In this document: in pieces, positions 53,797 to 61,937 of the stretch
How the letters are laid out: each line of letters begins with the position of its first letter
Numbering within the stretch: position 1 is the stretch's first letter
Assembly (NCBI GenBank): GCA_934394435.1
Contig: CAKRRN010000001.1
Coordinates: forward strand, 248,001-312,000
Source: an uncultured Bacteroidaceae bacterium
GTDB taxonomy: Bacteria; Bacteroidota; Bacteroidia; Bacteroidales; Bacteroidaceae
Direction: 5' to 3'
Length of the DNA stretch: 64,000 nucleotides
Translations under genes and position numbers: made by a program
Notes under the pieces: generated by a model
Database searches by the model: none
Seen by the model: only the letters and a program-made list of their open reading frames with translations
Told to the model about the DNA's origin: nothing

Positions 53797-53920
53797 GAAA
53801 AGAGCTATTATGGTCCACTATTGTCGTTTCATAAAATGGATAGTGCGTCTACCTTTTTACAGTTTATACAGTGAGAAAACGTATCTACGGAAATCAATAA
53901 AAAGTCACTCTAAAAAGTAA

Positions 53921-54030
53921 GCCGTCTTCATTGGCCAATGAAGTCATCTTCGTTGGCTATTGAAGTCGTCTTCATTGGCTATTGAAGTCGTCTTCATTGG
54001 CTATTGAAGTCGTCTTCATTGGCTATTGAA
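53921..54030. repeat. Five-unit 22-bp tandem array (GAAGTCGTCTTC type)
   Basis: Units start at 53921, 53943, 53965, 53987 and 54009; the last three are identical. Each boundary forms GAAG-TCGT-CTTC, a 4-bp hairpin that extends to TGAAG/CTTCA, followed by ATTGGCTATT. Units are contiguous with no spacers. Confidence 0.9.
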
Positions 54031-54090
54031 GACTATATTACTTGAACATGGTGAATACTATAATCCCCCTGTTTTATCAGGTGGGCCATA

Positions 54091-54200
54091 AAGTATCCTA
54101 TATTGCTTGATGAAGTATCCTATATTACTTGGCAAAGTATCTTAGGATACTTGGCGAAGTATCTTAGGATACTTGAGAAAGTATCTTAGGACTCTGTATT
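54091..54200. repeat. Five-unit 22-bp tandem array (AAGTATCTTAGGATACTT type)
   Basis: Units start at 54091, 54113, 54135, 54157 and 54179. Units 3 and 4 contain the perfect hairpin AAGTATC-TTAG-GATACTT; units 1 and 2 have AAGTATCCTATATT[G/A]CTT, and unit 5 is degraded at its right end. Confidence 0.88.
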
Positions 54201-54541
54201 AAGTGGTGTTTATTGGGTGGGTCATTTTGGCTCAGCGAAATTAGTAGGGATGGACTAATATAGGAAACCTTTTTTGTAAGTAAAGGTGGTATTGTAAGTA
54301 ATATAGCATTCAATGAGCGAGTAATATTGACGCTATCATTTTTTTTGTGAAATTGTAATAGTGGACACTTATAATTATGATGGTTCTCTTTTTTTTGTTG
54401 GAGAGAAACAATCTGCCAGAGAAGCGAGTCCTTTTGTTTTAGCCAAATGGCTGATTGTGGGATTGTGTCTTTTCTTTTATTTTACTGAGAACTCTTTTCT
54501 TTTAGTCGGTGACTTCGCTTCTCTAATCCCTAAAAAAATCG

Positions 54542-54549
54542 TATATTTG
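54542..54549 (+). promoter_or_regulatory. Bacteroidetes -7 box for gyrB
   Basis: TATATTTG matches TAnnTTTG, 38 nt upstream of the gyrB ATG. Confidence 0.65.
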
Positions 54550-54587
54550 CAAATTGTAAGAAGATAACAAAACGACACAATATAAAG

Positions 54588-56552
54588 ATGGAAGAAACAC
54601 AAAAGAACGGTTCCGAATATAGTGCCTCGAATATACAAGTGCTCGAGGGACTGGAGGCTGTGCGCAAACGCCCGGCAATGTATATAGGCGATATCAGCAA
54701 GAAGGGACTTCATCACTTAGTATATGAGACGGTGGATAACTCCATTGATGAGGCATTGGCTGGTTTCTGTACGCATATAGAGGTTACCATCAACGAAGAT
54801 AATAGCATTACGGTCCAGGATAATGGACGTGGTATTCCTGTTGACATCCACGAGAAGGAGGGAGTAAGCGCTTTGGAGGTCGTGATGACGGTGCTTCATG
54901 CTGGCGGTAAGTTTGATAAGGGTAGTTATAAGGTGAGCGGTGGTCTTCATGGTGTGGGTGTTAGTTGTGTAAACGCACTCTCCACACACATGCTCTCTCA
55001 GGTTTTCCGAGATGGGAAAATCTATCAGCAGGAGTATGAGACAGGCAAGCCACTCTATCCTGTGAAGGTTGTGGGCGAGACTACACTTCGCGGTACACGT
55101 CAGCAGTTCTGGCCTGATGGCAGTATCTTCACCACCACGGTGTATGACTTTGAGGTGCTTGCCAATCGTATGCGCGAACTTGCCTATCTGAATGCTGGCA
55201 TTACCATCACCCTTACGGATTTGCGTCCAGACGAGGAGGGGCATACACGCACAGAGGTTTATCACAGCGAGGGAGGTCTGCGCGACTTCGTACGCTATGT
55301 AGACAGCAGTCGTACCCACCTCTTCAATGATGTCATCTATCTCTGTACCGAGAAGCAGGGAGTGCCCATCGAGGTGGCTATCATGTACAATACAGCCTAC
55401 ACGGAGAATCTGCATTCCTATGTGAATAACATCAATACCATTGAGGGTGGTACACACCTGCAAGGATTCCGCACGGCACTAACTCGAACCTTGAAGGCTT
55501 ATGCGGAGAAGGAGTGTGTGAAGGAACTGGAGAAACTTGCTAAGAACAAGGTGGAGATTAGTGGTGAGGACTTCCGCGAGGGACTTACCGCCGTCATCTC
55601 TATCAAGGTGGCTGAACCTCAGTTCGAGGGTCAGACCAAGACGAAGCTGGGTAATAGCGAAGTGGCAGGTGCTGTACAGCAAGCTGTCAGCGAAGCACTC
55701 TCCACCTATCTGGAGGAACATCCTCATGAGGCAAGGCTTATTGTCGACAAGGTGATATTGGCAGCTACGGCTCGTGTGGCAGCACGCAAGGCACGCGAGA
55801 GCGTACAGCGTAAGAGCCCCATGAGTGGTGGCGGACTTCCTGGCAAGTTGGCTGACTGTTCAGACCATGATGCTGCCAACTGTGAGCTGTTTATCGTCGA
55901 GGGTGATTCGGCAGGCGGTTCTGCTAAGCAAGGACGTAAGCGTCAGTTCCAAGCCATTCTGCCCATACGTGGTAAAATCTTCAATGTGGAGCGCGTGATG
56001 TGGCACAAGGCTTTCGAACATGAGGAGGTCAATAATATCATTCAAGCCTTAGGTGTGCGCTTTGGACTTGGTGAGGACAGCAAGGAGGCCAATTATGAGA
56101 AACTCCGCTATTATAAGATTATCATTATGACCGATGCCGATGTCGATGGTTCGCACATCGACACCCTGCTCATGACACTCTTCTATCGCTACATGCCCGA
56201 ACTCATCCAAAAGGGTCATCTCTATATTGCCACACCTCCCTTGTATCGTTGCCGTGTGGGTAAGGTCGAGGAATACTGCTATACGGAGGCTGACCGTCTG
56301 CGTTTCATGCAGAAGTACAACGGAGGCAAGGAGGACGGTATGTTCACCCAGCGTTACAAAGGTTTGGGTGAGATGAAACCAGAACAGTTGTGGGAGACTA
56401 CTATGGATCCCGACCGTCGCTTGCTCAAGCAGGTAAGCATCGACGATGCTGCCAGTGCAGACTACGTCTTCTCTATGCTCATGGGTGAGGATGTGGGTCC
56501 TCGTCGTGAATTCATCGAGCAAAATGCTACTTTTGCGCAAATTGATGCGTAA
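54588..56552 (+). CDS. gyrB: DNA gyrase subunit B
   Basis: ATPase and TOPRIM subunit of gyrase; 654 residues. GHKL ATPase motifs DNGRGIP and GGLHGVGVSCVNAL, transducer domain, then TOPRIM EGDSAGGSAKQGR and DADVDGSHI with the metal-binding acids, and the C-terminal QRYKGLGEM. Length is standard for Bacteroidetes (no E. coli-type insert). Terminator follows. Confidence 0.97.
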   Translation: MEETQKNGSEYSASNIQVLEGLEAVRKRPAMYIGDISKKGLHHLVYETVDNSIDEALAGFCTHIEVTINEDNSITVQDNGRGIPVDIHEKEGVSALEVVMTVLHAGGKFDKGSYKVSGGLHGVGVSCVNALSTHMLSQVFRDGKIYQQEYETGKPLYPVKVVGETTLRGTRQQFWPDGSIFTTTVYDFEVLANRMRELAYLNAGITITLTDLRPDEEGHTRTEVYHSEGGLRDFVRYVDSSRTHLFNDVIYLCTEKQGVPIEVAIMYNTAYTENLHSYVNNINTIEGGTHLQGFRTALTRTLKAYAEKECVKELEKLAKNKVEISGEDFREGLTAVISIKVAEPQFEGQTKTKLGNSEVAGAVQQAVSEALSTYLEEHPHEARLIVDKVILAATARVAARKARESVQRKSPMSGGGLPGKLADCSDHDAANCELFIVEGDSAGGSAKQGRKRQFQAILPIRGKIFNVERVMWHKAFEHEEVNNIIQALGVRFGLGEDSKEANYEKLRYYKIIIMTDADVDGSHIDTLLMTLFYRYMPELIQKGHLYIATPPLYRCRVGKVEEYCYTEADRLRFMQKYNGGKEDGMFTQRYKGLGEMKPEQLWETTMDPDRRLLKQVSIDDAASADYVFSMLMGEDVGPRREFIEQNATFAQIDA

Positions 56553-56563
56553 GTCCCTATAGA

Positions 56564-56619
56564 CCGTAGCCTCGCTTTGGGTGGTGGATACCATCAGGAG
56601 CGAGGCTACGGCTTTTTTT
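56564..56619 (+). terminator. Intrinsic terminator of gyrB
   Basis: CCGTAGCCTCGCT (56564-56576) pairs perfectly with AGCGAGGCTACGG (56599-56611), followed by C and T7. Confidence 0.9.
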
Positions 56620-57142
56620 CTCTGTAGTGTGGTAACGCGTACTATGCTGGCTTTGTGAAAATTTAGTGGCGGTTGACAATATCTTCTCTTAGCGGTGTGG
56701 ATGGAGTGTTTATGGCTCAGACAAAGGTGTGAAAGTCTGGTGCTGACCATCAGGGATGTGCGTAAGGGATTTTCTGCCTGTTGTGATAAAAGGGATGGAA
56801 AATAACGGTGAAATCTTTGATTTCCTTTTTTTTGAGAGCATCTCTTTGATGGTACGGAATGTACTAAGATTGCTGTTGCAGGAGGTTACTTCAATAGGTA
56901 GTCTTGAGAATTGGGTGGAAAAGAGAAGAAGGCTTTCCTTTTCCTTCGAAACTGCGTATTATACGTGAGTTTCATAGGTGTAATGTGATTGAATACTTCG
57001 ATGGATTCGTTGTTTTTCTGGGTATTCTGTATAGATGATGAAATTATGGTAGAAAACCAAAAATCAACTGTGTGGGAGCGAAAATAATACGGTAATGATG
57101 CAATTTCTACCATTATTATCTTGTCTTATACATGATAATCTA

Positions 57143-57150
57143 TAATTTTG
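57143..57150 (+). promoter_or_regulatory. Bacteroidetes -7 box for the DUF4493/PCMD cluster
   Basis: TAATTTTG matches TAnnTTTG, with TTGT at 57121-57124 as a possible -33 element 18 nt upstream. Confidence 0.55.
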
Positions 57151-57250
57151 CATCGTAAAAATGTGGGCGGATGCGAAAGCTTATTATCTTATCGCCCATG
57201 CTGAATATAAGCAGAGTTTAAATATAATAAAAACGTTAAAATATCAAGTG

Positions 57251-58063
57251 ATGAAGAAAACTTTAGTAAGTGCAAGCCTTGTGCTTGGCGTCTTGATGAC
57301 TGCATCCTGCACCAGCGAGACGCAGGTTACCGAAGGAAGCGACGCGAAGATTGTCGTGGACTTGGGTGCCGATATGTCTTTCTCGTCTGGCACACGGTCT
57401 GTTCAGACCCGTGCTATTGATGAGAGTAAATACAAGGACATTAAGAACTATATGGTAACGCTCACCAAGACTGCAACAGGCGAGGTGGTTCATTCTGCTA
57501 TCTACAGTGAATGGGCATTGGTTTATCAGGTGGAGCCTGGGACGAAATACACCCTGTCTGCCCAGTATGGCGAGGATGTGCCAGCAAGCTACGACAAGCT
57601 TCTTGTGAGCGGAAGCGAGACTTTTACTGTACAAGCTGGGGCGACTAAGGATGTCGATTTCCAATGCAAACCCAAGGCCGCCAAGGTGAATGTGGTTTAT
57701 AGTGATGAGTTCACTAAGTATTATGGAGATTGCGAAGTGTCTATCAAGACCAAATATATGGACTCTGCAGAGAAGATGTCCAAGGCAAGCGTGGGCAAGG
57801 ATTTGTTCCTAAAAGCTGATGCAGAAGGCGAGGATGTCCAGTTGACGTTCGACCTGAAGGATAAGAACGGAAAGTCTATCCAGGTGGATGGCATGGCTAC
57901 TAGCAAGACCGTGAAGGTAAAACCTCAGACGTTGCTCAAGCTGACCTTCAAGCCCAATGTGACAGAGATAGAGGGTGGTAAGTTTGGATTGACTATCAAG
58001 GTGGATACAGACCTTACAGACGAGGATGTAAATATTACTCTGCCCAGCGCCGTGTTCGACTAA
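57251..58063 (+). CDS. DUF4493-type lipoprotein
   Basis: A 270-residue lipoprotein with lipobox TASC (Cys20). The body is beta-rich, with the pattern of DUF4493 surface proteins of Bacteroidetes: a YTLSAQYGEDVPASYD strand, a FTVQAGATKDVDFQCKP segment and then NVVYSDEFTKYYGDCEVSI. Ends in short strands with no C-terminal catalytic domain. Function unknown; probably a surface-exposed scaffold or adhesin-like module. The start at 57251 begins the signal peptide; the frame is open 90 nt upstream but that part is not signal-like. First gene of a rightward cluster. Confidence 0.78.
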   Translation: MKKTLVSASLVLGVLMTASCTSETQVTEGSDAKIVVDLGADMSFSSGTRSVQTRAIDESKYKDIKNYMVTLTKTATGEVVHSAIYSEWALVYQVEPGTKYTLSAQYGEDVPASYDKLLVSGSETFTVQAGATKDVDFQCKPKAAKVNVVYSDEFTKYYGDCEVSIKTKYMDSAEKMSKASVGKDLFLKADAEGEDVQLTFDLKDKNGKSIQVDGMATSKTVKVKPQTLLKLTFKPNVTEIEGGKFGLTIKVDTDLTDEDVNITLPSAVFD

Positions 58064-58111
58064 AAACCATAATAACGGTTATTGAAATCCAATAATATAA
58101 GAGAAAGACAA

Positions 58112-59470
58112 ATGAAAAAAACTATTTCAATGATATTGTGCTCCGCACTCCTCGCGGCAGGATTTACTTCTTGCGAGATGAAGGATGAATTGTGGGGTAA
58201 GGCGGACAGCGCTAATTCTGGCAGACTGCAACTTGCGCTGACTAATAATGCTTCTGTGAGCGGTACTACTCGTGCAGAGTCAACCGATAATGGGTTGAAG
58301 CCTGGCGTGTTTGATGAGAAAGAAGTGAATGTGAACAATTACACTTTGGAAGTGGCAGACAAGACTAGTGGCCAAGTGGCTACGAAGAACCTCGTGTCTG
58401 AGCTGGGGGTGAACAATGGAAAACTTCAGTTGACATTGAACAAGGGTACCTACGTGGCTAAGGCGTACAACTACGATGGGTCACAGGTTACCACAGCCTC
58501 TACCAGACCTTATTTTCTGGGTGAGAAGGAATTTGAAATACTTCCAGGTAAGACTACCGATGCTCCTATCAAGTGTAGTCTGCAAAACATAGAGGTGGCT
58601 ATTTCACTCAGTCAGTCATTTAAGGACAAGTTCAAGGATGACTATGAGATTACCGTGGATAATGGTGAGGCTGCTGCCGTGAAGTTTACAAAGGACAATG
58701 TCGGCACTAAGTATTATTATCCTGTGCCAGAGAATAAAAGTTCCATCAAGGTATCTGTAAAGGCTACCACCATAGCCACAGCCACTGCCACCGAACAGAC
58801 CATCATCCGCAACTATACGGTTTCCAAGCCTGCTGATGCGGAGGGTAACACCACTTTGGCAAAGGGCGATGCTTTCATTATCAATATGACAGAAGATGGT
58901 TCTATGCTCTCACACATCGATTTCAAGATGACTGTTGACTTTAGCTTCGCTGAGCAGGAAGAGACCATTAGCATCCCAACAGAGAATATTACCTATACAG
59001 AGAAGGGCGAAAGCGGTGGCGGTGATACGCCCAATCCTCCCACTCCAGGCGGTGATGACGACAATCTCATTACTTTCGACGGACTGCCTGCAGAGTATGA
59101 GAATCCTGATAGAAAAGGACAAACAGTGGAAGTACTTATCAAAGCAGAGAAGGGAATTAAGAATATATTTGTGAATATATCCAGTACTAATGAGGAATTT
59201 ATGGCAGGCTTGCCTGGTCTTTCCCTTTCTGGTGAGTTTGACTTAGTTCATCCTGAAGCAGGAACGCAAGAGGAAAATCTCAAACTATTGGGTTTGATAA
59301 AGGACGGTGTTCAAATAGAAGGTCTAACATCATATCCTTTTATAGTAACAGAATTCATGACACCACTTTGTGGTTTCGGAAATGGAGTTAGCACTTTCTC
59401 TATTCGTGTGGTAGATATTGAAGGGAATGAAAAATCAGGAAACTTGAAAGTAATAGCAAGCGGTAGATAG
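58112..59470 (+). CDS. DUF4493-type lipoprotein with extra C-terminal domain
   Basis: A 452-residue lipoprotein (lipobox FTSC near Cys21). Residues 25-300 resemble the preceding protein: GTYVAKAYNYDG, FEILPGKTTDAPIKCSLQNIEVAISLSQSFKDKFKDDYEI. A Gly/Pro/Thr/Asp-rich linker (GESGGGDTPNPPTPGGDDD, about 300-320) joins a C-terminal domain of about 130 residues I do not recognise, with strands GQTVEVLIKAEKGIKNIFV and STFSIRVVDIEGNEKSG. 48 nt after the previous gene. Confidence 0.75.
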   Translation: MKKTISMILCSALLAAGFTSCEMKDELWGKADSANSGRLQLALTNNASVSGTTRAESTDNGLKPGVFDEKEVNVNNYTLEVADKTSGQVATKNLVSELGVNNGKLQLTLNKGTYVAKAYNYDGSQVTTASTRPYFLGEKEFEILPGKTTDAPIKCSLQNIEVAISLSQSFKDKFKDDYEITVDNGEAAAVKFTKDNVGTKYYYPVPENKSSIKVSVKATTIATATATEQTIIRNYTVSKPADAEGNTTLAKGDAFIINMTEDGSMLSHIDFKMTVDFSFAEQEETISIPTENITYTEKGESGGGDTPNPPTPGGDDDNLITFDGLPAEYENPDRKGQTVEVLIKAEKGIKNIFVNISSTNEEFMAGLPGLSLSGEFDLVHPEAGTQEENLKLLGLIKDGVQIEGLTSYPFIVTEFMTPLCGFGNGVSTFSIRVVDIEGNEKSGNLKVIASGR

Positions 59471-59498
59471 TAAATTGAGCACAAAAGAGTATATAAAT

Positions 59499-61178
59499 AT
59501 GAAATCCTACATATATAACATAATTGGTGCAGCCTTTGCAGTGGGGCTGATGTCCTCCTGCCAGTCTGATTTGCTGACGGGCACGGGTGAGGCTTACATC
59601 CAGTTGTCCTCCGTAAGTGTGGATAAGAACCTGCAGACACGTGCTGGGGATGCTGAGCAGATAGCCGTGGAGATTCTGAATGAGGATGGAACTACGTTCA
59701 AGAAAGCTGATGACTGGACGGAACTCCAGGGGCAGAGCTTCTTGGTGCAGGCTGGTACCAAGTATTCTATCAAGGCTTATTCTTATGGCAAGACGGTGAG
59801 CCAAGGTTTTGATGCAGAGCCTGTATACTCTGGCGAACAGGAGGTGACGGTGAAGGCTGGTGTGAACCAGACCGTAGACGTGACTTGTAAGCTGGCTCAG
59901 AGCGTGGTGACCGTATCGTACTCAGATGACTTTAAACAGTATTTTACAGAGTATAGTGCCAAAGTATATGGTGAGAACAATTTTTTCTGGCAGTTTGACA
60001 AGGATGAGACTCGTCCGGTATATGTAAAGGCAGAGCAGAAGTTGACGATAGACTTGATTGTGAATGGTAAAGTCTATTCGCGGAAGATTACGGATAAAAC
60101 CTTGCCAGCATACCGTTATAGGGTGAATTACGAGGTGAGTCCTACTGGTACGGGTAGTATTGACATCAGTGTGGATCAGAATCGCCATGAGTATGAGATT
60201 ACGCTGGGCGTGCCTTTGAAGGCTGATGGTGTGACCACCGTAGCTATCGGTAGTGACCCATCTAAGGTGTGGGGACAGTTTGCTATTCTGGATGGTATCA
60301 GCACCTTTGCTGCATCAGAAGACCCTGTACAGTTTAAGTATAAGAAGGCAACCGACTCCGACTGGAAGACAATTGCTGGTGAGAGAGTGGAGGATACCAA
60401 TGAGTACACGGCACGGGTGGCTCCTCTGGATTTTGGTACGGAATATCAATATAAGATTGTCTGTGGTGAGCACGAGGGAGATGTTGAGACCTTCACTACA
60501 GAGAGTTATGAGAAAATCCCCAATCTGAACTTTGACACTTGGACACAAAGTGGCAAGAACTGGTACGCAAATGCTGTGGATAATGACTATGAGGGCGAGG
60601 GCGCTTATTGGGCAACGGGCAATACAGGTGTGACAATAACGGGAGTCTCTTCAACAACTGCTCCAGTTGAGGGTGCTGACGCTCATGCTGGCAAGGCTGC
60701 AAAAATGCAAACTATTACTGGTGTTATGCTTGTTGGCTCGGCTGCTGGTAATCTGTTTATCGGTAAGTATAAGACTAACATGGGTAATCCGTCCGCCAGT
60801 GTACAGTTCGGTCGTCCTTATTCAGGAGCGCGTCCTACCAAGTTGTCTGGCTATTATAAGTACGAGCCGAAGGCTATCAATAATGGCTCTTATCCCGGTA
60901 CGCTAACGACCGATGAGTGCAACATCTACCTCACCGTGTGGGATGCCAGTGGCAACCAGATTGGTTTTGGCGAGTTTGTAGGTAAGGAGCAGGTGACCAC
61001 CTACCAGAAGTTTAGCTTCGACGTGACTTACACAGACCCCTCAGCCAAGGCTGCCAAACTGACCATCGTGGCAACATCCAGCCATTACGGCGGACACTTC
61101 GAAGGCTCTAAGGTTACAGGACAGGTGGGTGGTGGTAGCACCCTGTGGGTAGATGACTTTGAACTATCATACTATTGA
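59499..61178 (+). CDS. DUF4493-PCMD lipoprotein
   Basis: A 559-residue lipoprotein with lipobox MSSC. Order: DUF4493-type region (about 20-240), a fibronectin-III-like segment (about 235-340, DFGTEYQYKIVCGEHEGDVETF), then a PCMD (putative carbohydrate metabolism domain) of about 215 residues: IPNLNFDTWTQSGKNWYAN, GNLFIGKYKTNMGNPSASV, FGRPYSGARPTKLSGYYKY, ATSSHYGGHFEGSKVTGQV, STLWVDDFEL. The PCMD fold is a jelly-roll resembling carbohydrate-binding modules; no catalytic residues are known. Its C-terminal half is paralogous to the protein at 61938. Confidence 0.85.
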   Translation: MKSYIYNIIGAAFAVGLMSSCQSDLLTGTGEAYIQLSSVSVDKNLQTRAGDAEQIAVEILNEDGTTFKKADDWTELQGQSFLVQAGTKYSIKAYSYGKTVSQGFDAEPVYSGEQEVTVKAGVNQTVDVTCKLAQSVVTVSYSDDFKQYFTEYSAKVYGENNFFWQFDKDETRPVYVKAEQKLTIDLIVNGKVYSRKITDKTLPAYRYRVNYEVSPTGTGSIDISVDQNRHEYEITLGVPLKADGVTTVAIGSDPSKVWGQFAILDGISTFAASEDPVQFKYKKATDSDWKTIAGERVEDTNEYTARVAPLDFGTEYQYKIVCGEHEGDVETFTTESYEKIPNLNFDTWTQSGKNWYANAVDNDYEGEGAYWATGNTGVTITGVSSTTAPVEGADAHAGKAAKMQTITGVMLVGSAAGNLFIGKYKTNMGNPSASVQFGRPYSGARPTKLSGYYKYEPKAINNGSYPGTLTTDECNIYLTVWDASGNQIGFGEFVGKEQVTTYQKFSFDVTYTDPSAKAAKLTIVATSSHYGGHFEGSKVTGQVGGGSTLWVDDFELSYY

Positions 61179-61191
61179 TTGTAAAAGATAA

Positions 61192-61923
61192 GTGAAGAGA
61201 TTTCTGATACTGATGATTGTGGGTTTTTCGTGCATGACAAACATTCATGCACGGAAAACCTATGATCGTGAAATAAAGAGCACCTTGTTCATCCCCAAAG
61301 GGAGTTGGAACTCGGGCATCACAGTGAGTTATGGTGAGTTAGATGCCAAGAACTACAAGCTACTCATTCTGGATGATGTGAAGGGCGAGGGCTATACTTT
61401 CAAGATTAGTCCACATGCTTCGTACTTCTTCAGAAATGATTTAGCAGTGGGTCTGAGGGCAGACTACAAACGTTCGTATATCGACTTGGGTAGCATCAAT
61501 TTGGACTTGGGCGATGATTTATCTTTCGATATCAAGGACTATTCCTATCTGTCGCATGGTGTGAATACTTCGCTTTATCTGCGTTCTTATACCAGTTTGG
61601 GTAAGAGTAAGGTTTTTGCATTCTTTGCAGAGGGTGCACTTACCTATGGCTATAGTCAGGGAAAGACCATCTCAGGCTCAGGCGATGATATGACTGGTAC
61701 GTTTCAGACCAGAAATCATTTCCAGATAGGTGTGACGCCAGGCTTGACCGCCTTTGTAACAAACAACATTGCCGTGGAGGTGTCGGTGGATGTGTTGGGA
61801 TTAGACTTCCAATGGATAAACCAGAAGACCAACCAGGTGGAGACAGGCTCGTTTCGCACAAGCGCAGCCAATTTTAATATAAATCTGTTCAGTATCAATC
61901 TGGGCATTTGTTCGTACTTTTGA
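61192..61923 (+). CDS. Outer-membrane beta-barrel protein
   Basis: A 243-residue exported protein (GTG start, signal peptide ending near HARK). The remainder alternates polar/hydrophobic residues in about ten amphipathic strands with aromatic girdles (SYLSHGVNTSLYLRSYTSLG, GALTYGYSQGKT), and it ends in Phe (ICSYF), typical of an outer-membrane barrel terminal strand. It lies 13 nt after the PCMD lipoprotein and 14 nt before the next one, so it is probably part of the same surface complex. No specific family assigned. Confidence 0.75.
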   Translation: MKRFLILMIVGFSCMTNIHARKTYDREIKSTLFIPKGSWNSGITVSYGELDAKNYKLLILDDVKGEGYTFKISPHASYFFRNDLAVGLRADYKRSYIDLGSINLDLGDDLSFDIKDYSYLSHGVNTSLYLRSYTSLGKSKVFAFFAEGALTYGYSQGKTISGSGDDMTGTFQTRNHFQIGVTPGLTAFVTNNIAVEVSVDVLGLDFQWINQKTNQVETGSFRTSAANFNINLFSINLGICSYF

Positions 61924-61937
61924 GAAACGTGAATCTG

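Larger units (their letters stand above)
53424..54587. other. 1.16-kb repeat-rich intergenic region between rpsT and gyrB
   Basis: Largest gene-free stretch in the window. In order: rpsT terminator, 25-bp perfect inverted repeat with a leftward promoter-like box inside, three contiguous 22-bp hairpin modules, two five-unit 22-bp arrays, and the gyrB promoter. Rightward ORFs at 53678-53920 and 54361-54567 cover repeats or AT-rich sequence and are not called. Confidence 0.7.
56553..57250. other. Intergenic region between gyrB and the lipoprotein cluster
   Basis: After the gyrB terminator about 500 bp shows no clear gene (a 70-codon rightward frame at 56756-56968 lacks family features). A promoter box at 57143 precedes a leader of about 90 nt. 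Confidence 0.6.

Noticed and set aside
53678..53920. 80-codon rightward ORF
   Set aside because: It runs through the inverted-repeat arm and the TATTTTCC modules; its sequence is explained by repeats and has no coding hallmark.
53921..54200. Possible CRISPR array
   Set aside because: Repeat units are contiguous at 22 bp with no unique spacers, and no cas genes are in the window.
54361..54567. 68-codon rightward ORF before gyrB
   Set aside because: Starts with GTG in AT-rich DNA and overlaps the gyrB promoter region; hydrophobic composition follows base bias.
56756..56968. 70-codon rightward ORF after gyrB
   Set aside because: No promoter box, no family resemblance, composition like the surrounding gap.
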